A stretch of DNA of 64,000 nucleotides. Origin: Micromonospora ferruginea. GTDB lineage: Bacteria > Actinomycetota > Actinomycetes > Mycobacteriales > Micromonosporaceae. The notes beneath the pieces were generated by a model. The model saw nothing but the letters and a program-made list of their open reading frames with translations, was not told the DNA's origin and searched no databases. Below are positions 8,684 to 17,302 of this stretch, one piece after another; the first letter of the stretch is position 1, and each line of letters begins with the position of its first letter. Position numbers and translations under genes: made by a program. Location of the stretch: assembly GCF_013694245.2 (NCBI RefSeq), contig NZ_CP059322.2, forward strand, positions 1,050,001 to 1,114,000. Reading direction: 5' to 3'.

Positions 8684-9353
8684 CGTGTTCCCCTCCGTTC
8701 GTCCGGGTCGCGGCCGTTTCGAGGAACGGGGCGAGCGTCGGGCAGTCGCGGAGTCGGCGCAGGCATCTGGCCTGGGTCGGTCCGATGCTACCGACCGGCA
8801 CGTTCAGCCGTTCGGCGATCTCTCGATAGCTGACCGGCGGGTCGGCGGTCAACAGGGCCAGCAGCTTCTGGCAGCGCGGCGGCAGATGGGCGAAGGCCTC
8901 CCGCAGCGCCTGCCGGCGCTCCGCTCGGAGCAGTTCCTCGTCGGGGGCCGCCACGTCCGCCGTGCGGGAGAAGCTGTGGTAGGCGTCCAGCGCGTCGTCG
9001 TACGGGTCGAAGAGTTGGGTGCGGCGGCCGAGGCGGGACAGCCGGTAGCACTCGCGCCGGGCCGTGGTCGCCAACCAGGAGGCGAGGGCCTGCGGATCGC
9101 GGATCTGGCTCAGCTGCTCGACGAGGCGCAGCCAGACGGTCTGGTTGACGTCGGCGGCGTCGGCGCGGCCCAGGTCGTACGACCTGATCACCGAGTAGAC
9201 GAGCGGCGTGTACCGGCGGACCAGTTCCACCCACGCCGACTCGTCCCCACCCGCGGCAGCGGTCACCAGTCCGGTCGCGCTCCGGTCGGTCACGGCGAGG
9301 CCGTCCGCCGATTGGTGCGGCATGGTTCCGTCGCTCGCGGCCCGCTCACTCAT
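8658..9353 (-). CDS. ECF-type RNA polymerase sigma factor
   Basis: The 231-residue protein has sigma region 2 (WVELVRRYTPLVYSVIRSYDLGRADAADVNQTVWLRLVEQLSQIRDPQALASWLATTARRE, split here only for description) and region 4 with an HTH (LPPRCQKLLALLTADPPVSYREIAERLNVP, then VGSIGPTQARCLRRLR). The DVNQTVWLRL signature is typical of the ECF group. Its ATG overlaps the stop of the upstream S8 protease as ATGA, and its 3' end overlaps the next gene, so all three minus-strand genes form one coupled operon. The promoters it recognises are unknown; the divergent CHAT gene is an obvious candidate target. Confidence 0.88.
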   Translation of the reverse strand: MSERAASDGTMPHQSADGLAVTDRSATGLVTAAAGGDESAWVELVRRYTPLVYSVIRSYDLGRADAADVNQTVWLRLVEQLSQIRDPQALASWLATTARRECYRLSRLGRRTQLFDPYDDALDAYHSFSRTADVAAPDEELLRAERRQALREAFAHLPPRCQKLLALLTADPPVSYREIAERLNVPVGSIGPTQARCLRRLRDCPTLAPFLETAATRTNGGEHDGAVAAGR

Positions 9354-10660
9354 CCGACGAGCACGCCGTAGTCGGGGTGCCAGCGCGGCGCCGCGAGCAG
9401 CGCCAGTCGGGCCGCGTCGGCGCTCAGGCCACCGGCGGTCATCAGGGCGGTGAGCCGACCGGAGACGTGCGCCGTGGCGAACGAGGTGCCCGCCCAGGCG
9501 GCATAGCCGTGGAACTGCCGGGTCGGCCGGCCCGGCAGCGGCAACTGCCCCTCGACGTAGGTGCTGGTGCGCTCACCGACCGCGCAGACGTCGACCCATG
9601 GTCCGTACCCGCTGTAGGTGGCTGGCAGCACGCCGGCGGAGCCCTGGCTGACCGCCGCCACCGCGACGACCCGGCTCAACGCGGCGGGCCAGATCGGCCG
9701 ACTGGTGCCGGCGTTGCCCGCCGCCGCGACCACGGCGCTCGTCGTGGGTAGCGCGGCCACGGCGTTGGCCAGGGGCAGCGACGGCTGGTCGCCCTGGGTG
9801 AACCCGCCCAGGGACAGGTTGACCACGGACACCGCCGGCGCGAGTCGAGCCATCGCGGCCACCACCGACGCCTCGTCGCCGAGGCCGGTGGCGGTCAGCG
9901 CCTGCTCCGGGTCGACCCGGACCCCCGGAGCGGCCTGCCGCACCACCCCGGCGACGAAGGTGCCGTGTCCGCCCTGCGGGGCGAGCACGTCGGTGTGGAC
10001 GTAGAGCGGATCCTCGTCGTCGGCCTCCGGCAGGTACGCCGCGCCGAGCCACTGCGGGTGGTAGCCGCCGGCCTGCCGCCACATGCCGGTGTCGCAGATC
10101 CCGACGGTCACCCCGGAGCCCTCACCCAGCCGGTTCGGATCCGGCGGCGCCAGCGCGATGCCAGCCGAGGGCGGGCTGCCCGGGTTGCCCATGATGTTGC
10201 CGAGGCCCAGCAGCACGTGGTGTGGTTGCGCCTTCGGAACCGGCTGGCCTGGCCACTGTTGGGGGTCGCGCAGCTTGGCCACGAGCGCGGGAACGTCGGT
10301 CTCCCGGTCGAAGAGCAGCCGGGTGACGCCGGCGAAGCCGTCGCCCGCGATCACTGCGTGGCCGAGGGCTCGCAGCCAGGCGGTGACCCGCTGGGCGTCG
10401 GCGTCGGCGGCGAGCAACTGCCGTGGCCGGTAGAGGAACTCCCGGCCCGCTGTGGTGTGCCGGCGGACGTTCTTGTCGGCAGCCAGCGCCTCGTCGAAGG
10501 CGCGCTGGTAGGCGGCGTCGTCCGCACCGTCGGCGCGGACGGGTGCCGCGCGGGACCCGGTGGCGAGCGATGCCACGGCGGCAAGAGCGGAGGTGACCAG
10601 CAGTCGCCGTCGGGACAGTCGGCCGGTCGGGCGTGGCGCGGCGGGATGGTCAGGCGACAC
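9350..10660 (-). CDS. Tat-exported S8 serine protease
   Basis: The start is set at the GTG at 10660, where GGAGG lies 4 bases upstream. It gives a 436-residue protein with a twin-arginine signal (SRRRLLVTSALAAVASLATG); a longer frame starts at 10738. The catalytic domain is a subtilase: Asp in GICDTGMW, His in GGHGTFVAGVV, the oxyanion Asn in AAAGNAG and Ser in WAGTSFATAHVSG. About 120 residues before the domain (YQRAFDEALAADKNVRRH...) may act as a propeptide. Genes of this type are found next to CHAT and sigma-factor genes in actinobacteria. The protease may be exported to act on a surface or extracellular target linked to the module. It ends in an ATGA overlap with the sigma gene. Confidence 0.87.
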   Translation of the reverse strand: MSPDHPAAPRPTGRLSRRRLLVTSALAAVASLATGSRAAPVRADGADDAAYQRAFDEALAADKNVRRHTTAGREFLYRPRQLLAADADAQRVTAWLRALGHAVIAGDGFAGVTRLLFDRETDVPALVAKLRDPQQWPGQPVPKAQPHHVLLGLGNIMGNPGSPPSAGIALAPPDPNRLGEGSGVTVGICDTGMWRQAGGYHPQWLGAAYLPEADDEDPLYVHTDVLAPQGGHGTFVAGVVRQAAPGVRVDPEQALTATGLGDEASVVAAMARLAPAVSVVNLSLGGFTQGDQPSLPLANAVAALPTTSAVVAAAGNAGTSRPIWPAALSRVVAVAAVSQGSAGVLPATYSGYGPWVDVCAVGERTSTYVEGQLPLPGRPTRQFHGYAAWAGTSFATAHVSGRLTALMTAGGLSADAARLALLAAPRWHPDYGVLVG

Positions 10661-10830
10661 GGGTCCTCCATGCGGTCGGCAGAAGTGCCCGCCACCGGCC
10701 GGCGTCGGCCACGTTTCCCGGGTGCGTCGGTCCCCCAAAGCATAGCCGCACGTCTATGGGTCTGATGGGTGGCGCGGATGTCCGACAGACTCACGTAGAC
10801 ATTGACGGTTGGCATCAGTTCGGGGACTCT

Positions 10831-13452
10831 GTGGGCATGCCCGACAGCACCGGTTCCGGTGCCGACTCGGCCCAGGCGGCGCTTGACGCCGTCCAGCGCT
10901 ACCCGCGCGAGGCGATCGCGATCGCCCAACGGGTGCTGGCCGCCGGGCCCGAGGTCGGGGCCGACGAGCGCTCCACCGCCGAGCGGGCCGTCGGTCTGGC
11001 CCTGCGGGAGCTCAACGACCTGCCCGGCGCGCTGCGCCATCTGCGCCGCGCCGTCCGGGTCGCCGGCACGCCCCGGGCCCGGGCGTTGGCCCGGATGAGC
11101 CTGGGCTACGGCTTGGCCAACGCCGGCCACACCGCCGAGGCGCTGCGCGCGGTGACCGCTGCGCTGCCACAGCTCGCCGGCGCCGACGCGGGGCGGGCCC
11201 GGATGCAGCGGGGCGTGGTGCTGCACTACCGGGGTCGCTACGACGAGGCGGTACGCGAGTACGGCCTGGCCGTCGACATCGCCCGGCGCGAGGGCGACCT
11301 GTTGCTGGAAGCGCGGGCGCGCAACAACCGGGGGCTGCTCAACGCCCATCGGGGCACCGCCGGCGACACCGACGACGACCTGTCCCGTGCGGCAGCCGCC
11401 TTCCGACGGCTGGGCTTGGACCTCGCGGCGGCCGATACCTGCTGGAACCTCGGCATCGCGACCGGCCAGCGCGGCGACATCGCCGGCGCGCTGCGCTGCT
11501 TCGCCACGGTCGACGAGGAGTACCGGCGGCTCGCCGTACCCCGACCGGCGCTGTTGCTGGACCGCGTTGAGCTGCTGCTGTCGGTGCCGCTGGTCGACGA
11601 GGCCGTGGTGGTCGCCACGGCGGCCGTCCGGGAACTGCGGCGCCGGGGCATGGCCTCCGACCTCGCCGAGGCGCTGCTGGCCCGGGCCCGCGCGGCGCTG
11701 CTCGCCGATGACCTGGACACCGCGACCGAGGCCGCCGCAGCGGCCCGTGCCCGATTCCGTCGCCAGGGCCGGCGCACCTGGGCCGTCTTCGCCCGGCACG
11801 TCGAGCTGCGCGCCGCGTACCGACGAGGCACCCGCTCGGCACCCTTGTTCCTTGCCATGGCGCGTACCGCCGACCAACTCGACGCCACCGGGTGGCGGGG
11901 GCCGGCGCTGACCACCCGGATCGAGGCCGGCCAGGTGGCCGCCGCGCTGGGGCGGCCCGGCCGGGCCCGGAACCTGCTGGCGGTGGCCGCCCGGGCCCGC
12001 CGACGCGGCACCGCCAACCGGCGAGCGCAGGGCTGGTATGCCCTGGCCCTGTCACGTCGGCTCGACGGGGACGACGCCGGAGCCGCCCGAGCACTGCGCC
12101 GCGGGCTGGCCGTGCTCGACCGGCACCGCGTGTCGCTCGGCGCCACGGAGCTGCGTGCCCACAGCGGAGCGTACGGTCACGAGCTGGCGGCCGAGGGCCT
12201 CGACATCGCGGTTCGGGCGGGCGCGCCGGCGCGGGTCCTGGTCTGGGCGGAGCGATGGCGGGCGAACGCGCTGCGGGCTCGGCCGGCCCGGCCACCGACC
12301 GACCCCGACCTGGTGGCGGCGCTCGCTGAGCTTCGACTGGTCAGTAGCCTGCTCGAAGACGAGGTGCTGGCCGGCCGTCCGGCAACCGCTCTGCGCGGCC
12401 GGCAGGCCCGGCTGGAGCAGCGGATCCGGGACCTGGCGCGGCGGGTGCCCGGTGGCGGTGCCGTGCTGGCTCCGCCGGGCGTGGGTGCGCTGGCCGCGCG
12501 GCTCGGCGCTCGGGTGCTGGTCGAGCTCGTGGCCCATGGCGACCGGATCCGGGCGGTGTTGGTCCGCGACGGCCGGGCCAGCCTGCACGACCTGGGCCAG
12601 CTCGCGGCCGCGGCAGACCTGGCCCGCAGGCACCGGTTCGCCCTGCGCCGACTGGTCACCACCGGCGACGCGGCCGCCGCGCGGGCGGGGGCCGTCCACA
12701 CCGCGGCCGCCCTGGACCGGTTGCTGTTCGACCCGCTGCGGCGGCGGCTGGCCGACCGGGCTCTGGTGATCGTCCCGGTCGGGGCGCTGCACGTGGTGCC
12801 CTGGTCGGGGCTGCCCACCTGTGCGGGGCGTCCGGTGACCGTCGCCCCCTCGGCCACCGCCTGGCTCGCGGCGGACCGGCGGAAGCTCCCGACCGGGCCG
12901 CCGGTCCTGGCCGCCGGTCCGCGCCTGCCGGCCGGGCATGACGAGGTGCGCCGGCTCGCTCAGACACTGCCCGGGGCGCGGCGGCTCACCGGGCCCGACG
13001 CCACCGCGGCGGCGCTGACCGCCGCGCTGGACGGGGCGGGGCTGGTGCACATCGCCGCCCACGGCACGTTCCGCGCGGACAACCCGCAGTTCTCGACCCT
13101 GGAACTCGCCGACGGGCCGCTGTTCGCCCACGAGTGGGAGGCGGTCGACCGGCCGCCCGGCTGCGTGGTGCTGTCCGCCTGCGACTCCGGCCTGACCGGG
13201 CTGCGCCCCGGCGACGAGGTGATGGGGTTCACCGCGGTGCTCCTGGCCCTCGGCACCCGCTGCCTCATCGCGACCGTGCTGCCCGTGCCGGCCGAGCCCA
13301 CCACGGCGCTGATGCTGGATCTGCACGCGCGGATGCGGGCGGGTACCGGCCCGGCGCGAGCCCTCGCCGACGCGCAGCGGGCGTTCGGCGCGGTGGACGA
13401 CGGTCCCGCCCGGGCCACCGCGGCGGCGTTCGTCTGCTTCGGGGCTGGTTGA
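10831..13452 (+). CDS. TPR-CHAT caspase-like protease
   Basis: This protein of about 873 residues starts at GTG 10831 (GGGGA upstream) or at ATG 10837. The first roughly 450 residues are tetratricopeptide-like helical repeats (ALRELNDLPGALRHLRRAVRVAG; AVREYGLAVDIARREGDLLLEARARNNRGLL). The C-terminal roughly 280 residues form a CHAT domain. The caspase-like dyad is visible: His in HIAAHGTF (about residue 744) and Cys in VVLSACDSG (about 784). CHAT proteases of this layout cleave proteins after activation through the repeat region. The gene is divergent from the S8 protease/sigma/hypothetical operon, with about 170 bases between the starts. A stress or conflict role is inference. Substrates are unknown. 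Confidence 0.88.
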   Translation: MGMPDSTGSGADSAQAALDAVQRYPREAIAIAQRVLAAGPEVGADERSTAERAVGLALRELNDLPGALRHLRRAVRVAGTPRARALARMSLGYGLANAGHTAEALRAVTAALPQLAGADAGRARMQRGVVLHYRGRYDEAVREYGLAVDIARREGDLLLEARARNNRGLLNAHRGTAGDTDDDLSRAAAAFRRLGLDLAAADTCWNLGIATGQRGDIAGALRCFATVDEEYRRLAVPRPALLLDRVELLLSVPLVDEAVVVATAAVRELRRRGMASDLAEALLARARAALLADDLDTATEAAAAARARFRRQGRRTWAVFARHVELRAAYRRGTRSAPLFLAMARTADQLDATGWRGPALTTRIEAGQVAAALGRPGRARNLLAVAARARRRGTANRRAQGWYALALSRRLDGDDAGAARALRRGLAVLDRHRVSLGATELRAHSGAYGHELAAEGLDIAVRAGAPARVLVWAERWRANALRARPARPPTDPDLVAALAELRLVSSLLEDEVLAGRPATALRGRQARLEQRIRDLARRVPGGGAVLAPPGVGALAARLGARVLVELVAHGDRIRAVLVRDGRASLHDLGQLAAAADLARRHRFALRRLVTTGDAAAARAGAVHTAAALDRLLFDPLRRRLADRALVIVPVGALHVVPWSGLPTCAGRPVTVAPSATAWLAADRRKLPTGPPVLAAGPRLPAGHDEVRRLAQTLPGARRLTGPDATAAALTAALDGAGLVHIAAHGTFRADNPQFSTLELADGPLFAHEWEAVDRPPGCVVLSACDSGLTGLRPGDEVMGFTAVLLALGTRCLIATVLPVPAEPTTALMLDLHARMRAGTGPARALADAQRAFGAVDDGPARATAAAFVCFGAG

Positions 13453-13474
13453 CCGGAGCGGGAGCGGTCGCTCA

Positions 13475-13504
13475 GCCGCCGTGCTCGTCCGCAGCGACGG
13501 CGGC
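13475..13504. terminator. Possible hairpin between convergent genes
   Basis: GCCGCCGT and ACGGCGGC form an 8-bp stem around a 14-base loop, just after the CHAT stop and before the end of the convergent ABC gene. A second GC-rich inverted repeat lies immediately downstream. In this base composition such stems are frequent, so the call is weak. Confidence 0.3.
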
Positions 13505-13607
13505 CGGCTGCGGCGCCGGGAGACCCGCAGCGGCTGACCGTCCGTCCTCGCGACGACGTGGCCGAGCCGCAGCGGTTACGCCACGCGCTCGACGCAGGAT
13601 CGCCGTG

Positions 13608-15413
13608 TCAGCGATAGGCGCCAGCCTGCATCCGGTACAGCGTCGCATAGCTGCCGCCCAGCGCCATGAGCTCGTCGTGGCCGCCCGCTTCGGTGACGGT
13701 GCCGGCGTCGAGCACGACGATGAGGTCGGCCATGCGTACCGTCGAAAAGCGGTGGGACACCAACACCGTGACGGCACCATACGACCGGGTGCGCGCGGCC
13801 TGCGCGGCGTAGCGCTCGAAGAGCGCGTGCTCGGCCTCCGCGTCCAGCGCCGCGGTGGGCTCGTCGAGGATCACCAGCAGCGGTGCCCGGCGCATCATGG
13901 TGCGGCCCAGCGCTGTCTTCTGCCACTGCCCACCGGACAGCTCCGTGCCCGGCGCGTAGCTGGTGCCGAGCCGGGTCGCGAGGCCCTGCGGTAGCTGTGC
14001 GGGCAGGTCGGCGGCACCGGCGCGGGTCAGCGCCGCGGTGACGGCGTCGTCGTCGGCGACGCGCGGCAGGTCGCCGACGCCGACCGTCTCGCGGGCCACG
14101 AACTCGTATCGCGCGAAGTCCTGGAACCCGACGGTGACGACGCTGCGCCAGTCGTCGAGGCTCAGGTCGGCGAGGTCGATCCCGTCCACGGTCACGGTGC
14201 CGTGGGACGGTCGGTACAGCCCGCAGAGCAGCTTGACGAGGCTCGTCTTGCCGGCGCCGTTCTCGCCGACGATCGCGACCGTCGCGCCGGCCGGCAGCAG
14301 CAGGTCCACATTGCGCAGCGCGGGCCGGCCGGTGCCCGGGTAGGCGAACGACACGTCCCGTAGCGCGATGCCGGCCCGCAGCCGGTCCGGCGGCGCGCTG
14401 TTCCCGGTGGGGGAGCGGCCACCGGCCGCGGCGCGCAGCTCACGCAGACGGCGGTCGGCCACGGCGAAGCGCTGGAGCGCGGGCACGAGCGACACGGTCT
14501 GGGCCACCTGGGCGTTCACCTGGACCGCGAGCACGATGATGAGCACGACGCCGCCGAGACTCTGCCGCCCCGCCGCCGCCTCGCGGACGGCGAGCCCGAC
14601 CGCACCGACGTAGCCGACGGCGAAAGACATCTGCCCGAGCGCCCGTAGCGCACTGCTGCGGAGGTGTCCGCTCCACAGCGTGTCGCCGGCCGAGCGCCAC
14701 TGCGCCGCGTGCCGCCGGCGGATCTCGTCCTGCAGGCCGTACACGCGGAGTTCCTTGGCGGTCGCCGGCTGCGTCGCGAGCTGGAACAGGTTGCGGGCCA
14801 GGCGGGTGGGCGCGGCGGCGGCGAGCCGCGCGCGGTCGAGGATCCGGTCGGCGCGGCGGCCGGCAAGCATCGGCGGGACGGCGACGAGCGGCAGCAGCAG
14901 CAGCACCGGGTGGACCAGGGCGAGAAGGGTCGCGGTGGTGGCCGCTCCGACGATCAACCCGCCCGCGGAGAGCAGCGCCTCCAGCGCGAGCCGAACGTTC
15001 TGGATCTCCTCCTCCAACACCGCGAGCCGGTCGGCCCGCTCCGGGTCCTCGTGCATCTCGAGGCCCGGTGAGCCGTTGGCCAGCCCGATCAGTTCGACGT
15101 CGTAGTCGACGAGGCTGAGCTCGGCCAGCTCGAAGTAGGCGACGTGGGCGAAGTGGCCCAGGGTCAGCGCGGCCATCAGCAGCGTCGCCACCACGCCGCC
15201 GGCCGCGGCGGCGGTCCCGTGCTGGCCGGATGACGCGGCATCGAGCAGCCACCGTAGGGCGGCGGCGGCGAGCGGTAGCGTCGCGCCACTGGCGATCATG
15301 AGAATCGCGGCGGTCAGTGTCTTGGCGGGGCTCTGCTGCCAGCAGCGGCGCAGCAGGTCGCCGACGGCGGTGGTGAAGGCGCCGCGTGGAGGTGGTTCGG
15401 TTCCGGTCGTCAT
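13608..15413 (-). CDS. ABC exporter, fused membrane and ATPase domains
   Basis: The 601-residue half-transporter starts at ATG 15413, overlapping the preceding gene's stop as ATGA. The N-terminal roughly 330 residues carry about six membrane helices (LTAAILMIASGATLPLAAAAL; LLLLPLVAVPPMLAG; VVLIIVLAVQV). The nucleotide-binding domain has Walker A GENGAGKTS, signature LSGGQWQKTALG, Walker B LLVILDEPTAALD and the H-loop VLVSHRFSTVRMAD. It probably pairs with the next gene product (15410-17302) as a heterodimeric exporter, since both are half-size and translationally coupled. Given the neighbouring P450 and NRPS genes, export of the cluster product, or self-protection, is the likely job. Confidence 0.9.
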   Translation of the reverse strand: MTTGTEPPPRGAFTTAVGDLLRRCWQQSPAKTLTAAILMIASGATLPLAAAALRWLLDAASSGQHGTAAAAGGVVATLLMAALTLGHFAHVAYFELAELSLVDYDVELIGLANGSPGLEMHEDPERADRLAVLEEEIQNVRLALEALLSAGGLIVGAATTATLLALVHPVLLLLPLVAVPPMLAGRRADRILDRARLAAAAPTRLARNLFQLATQPATAKELRVYGLQDEIRRRHAAQWRSAGDTLWSGHLRSSALRALGQMSFAVGYVGAVGLAVREAAAGRQSLGGVVLIIVLAVQVNAQVAQTVSLVPALQRFAVADRRLRELRAAAGGRSPTGNSAPPDRLRAGIALRDVSFAYPGTGRPALRNVDLLLPAGATVAIVGENGAGKTSLVKLLCGLYRPSHGTVTVDGIDLADLSLDDWRSVVTVGFQDFARYEFVARETVGVGDLPRVADDDAVTAALTRAGAADLPAQLPQGLATRLGTSYAPGTELSGGQWQKTALGRTMMRRAPLLVILDEPTAALDAEAEHALFERYAAQAARTRSYGAVTVLVSHRFSTVRMADLIVVLDAGTVTEAGGHDELMALGGSYATLYRMQAGAYR

Positions 15414-17302
15414 ACCGTCGCCACCTGACCCTGCCCCGCCGTGGGGTCCTCGCCGAAGCGGTCTGCCTGCAGGCGGAAGAGGCGGGCGTACCGGCCGCCT
15501 TGGGCGACCAGTTCGTCGTGGCTGCCCTGCTCGCTGATCCGACCGCCGTCGAGCACGACGATGTGGTCGGCGTGGCGCACGGTGGAGAAGCGATGCGAGA
15601 TGAGCACTGTCGTCCGTCCCTCGGTGAGCTGCGCGAACTCGGCGAAGAACCGGGCTTCGGCGCGCACGTCGAGGCTGGCGGTCGGCTCGTCGAGGACCAG
15701 GATCGCGCCGTCGTGACGCAGGCGGAACAGCGCGCGGGCGAGCGCGACGCGCTGCCACTGCCCGCCGGACAGGTCGGTACCGCCTTCGACGTGGGCGGCG
15801 AGTGGGGTCGCGAGACCGTGTGGCAGCCCCTCCAACGTGTCGAGGAGGCCCGCCGCCGCAGCCGACGAACGGATCCCGGCATCGTCGGCCAGGTGCGTCA
15901 CGCTGCCCAGGCCGATGTTGTCGCGGGCGGAGGTCTCATGACGCAGGAAGTCCTGGAACACCACGGCGAGCAGGGCCCGCCAGCGCTCGACCGGGTACCG
16001 ACGGATGTCGGTGCCGTCCGCGCTGATCGTGCCGGTGTCCGGCTCGTACAGCCGGGCGAGCAGCTTCACCAGTGTCGTCTTGCCGGCGCCGTTGAGCCCG
16101 ACGACGGCGGTGCAGCGACCCACGGTGATGGTCAGGTCGAGACCGTCGAAGACCGGCTCCGGCCGGCCCGGGTAGCGGAAGGTGACGCTCTCGAAGCGCA
16201 GGTCGTGTCGCGGCGGTGGCACCTCGCGGCGGTCGACGGACACGACTGGCGGCCCGGACCGCTGCGCCCCGGTCCGGGCGACGAAATCCCGCACCGCGCC
16301 GTAGGCGTCGCCGCCGTACTCGGTCTGCAGATCTGCCTCGGGGTAGTACTCCCCGAGTCGGACGGCGCCCATCACCGCCTGGATGGCGACCGCCGCCTGC
16401 GCCGTCGCGCCCGCCTGCGCGGCCGAGGCGCCGAGGCCGGCGAGGACCGCGGCGGTGACGAGCAGGCCGGCGCCGGTGTACCAGAAGTACGGCCACAGCA
16501 TGATGCGCCGGCGTGCGTGCCAGGTCGGCAGCAGCCAGGACAGGTAGTGCGCTCGGTAGCGGCGGGCGAGCCAGTCGGCCAGGCCGAAGACGCGGATCTC
16601 CTTGGCCGCGGCCGGGCCGATCGACAGTTGTCGCAGGTACTGGCCTTCTCGGCGGATCTGCGCGTTGGCGCGGAAGACATTCGAGTAGCGATGCAGGCCG
16701 CCGCGGTGGCCGTGGCGGAACAGCAGCACCACCGCGACGACGGCGGCGCCGGCGAGCCAGGAGGACACCGCGCCGAGCACCATGGCGAAGCCGAGCAACT
16801 GCGCATACCGGGCGATGAGGTGCAGCAGTCCCGCGCTTCCCCGGCCCGGGCTCTGGAACGCGCGGTCGAGCTCGCCGCGTGCCCGGTCCAGCAGCGCCAG
16901 CGATTCCTGGTCCTCCAGCCGCTCCAACCCGGGTGGGCGCAGCGCGGCGGTGATGAGCTCGTCGCGCACCCGCGCGTCGACCCGCCGGGCGACGAGTTCG
17001 CCGAGCGCCGCCTGGACGGGCACGAGCGCCTGCAGGGCGGTGAACGCCGCCGCCGCCACGACGAGCGCGCCGAACACCCGGGTGCGCTGTGGGCCGCCGG
17101 CCGCCGGCAGCCCGGCGAGGACCGAGCCGGTGGCTACCACGAACGCGACCGGCAGCACGCCGAGGACGGCGTTGCAGGCCGCCGCGGCGACGCAGGCGGG
17201 CCAGCCGGCTGCCGGAAGCAACGCCGCGAGCCGCCAGCGGGCGGCCACCGCGTGCCGCGCGTGCCGGGCCACCCGGGCGCAGGTCGCGAGCGCCTGGGTC
17301 AC
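15410..17302 (-). CDS. ABC exporter, partner half-transporter
   Basis: The 630-residue protein begins at GTG 17302, which overlaps the P450 stop as GTGA. Its membrane domain has helices such as LAALLPAAGWPACVAAAACNA and VLGVLPVAFVVATGSVLAGL. The ATPase domain has Walker A GLNGAGKTT, signature LSGGQWQRVALARAL and Walker B ILVLDEPTASLDVRAE, with a switch His in LISHRFSTVRHAD. It shows the same organisation as the following gene and an ATGA overlap with it, so the two very likely form a heterodimer in the cytoplasmic membrane. The substrate is not readable. Linkage to the P450 and glycosyltransferase suggests a tailored natural product. Confidence 0.9.
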   Translation of the reverse strand: MTQALATCARVARHARHAVAARWRLAALLPAAGWPACVAAAACNAVLGVLPVAFVVATGSVLAGLPAAGGPQRTRVFGALVVAAAAFTALQALVPVQAALGELVARRVDARVRDELITAALRPPGLERLEDQESLALLDRARGELDRAFQSPGRGSAGLLHLIARYAQLLGFAMVLGAVSSWLAGAAVVAVVLLFRHGHRGGLHRYSNVFRANAQIRREGQYLRQLSIGPAAAKEIRVFGLADWLARRYRAHYLSWLLPTWHARRRIMLWPYFWYTGAGLLVTAAVLAGLGASAAQAGATAQAAVAIQAVMGAVRLGEYYPEADLQTEYGGDAYGAVRDFVARTGAQRSGPPVVSVDRREVPPPRHDLRFESVTFRYPGRPEPVFDGLDLTITVGRCTAVVGLNGAGKTTLVKLLARLYEPDTGTISADGTDIRRYPVERWRALLAVVFQDFLRHETSARDNIGLGSVTHLADDAGIRSSAAAAGLLDTLEGLPHGLATPLAAHVEGGTDLSGGQWQRVALARALFRLRHDGAILVLDEPTASLDVRAEARFFAEFAQLTEGRTTVLISHRFSTVRHADHIVVLDGGRISEQGSHDELVAQGGRYARLFRLQADRFGEDPTAGQGQVATV

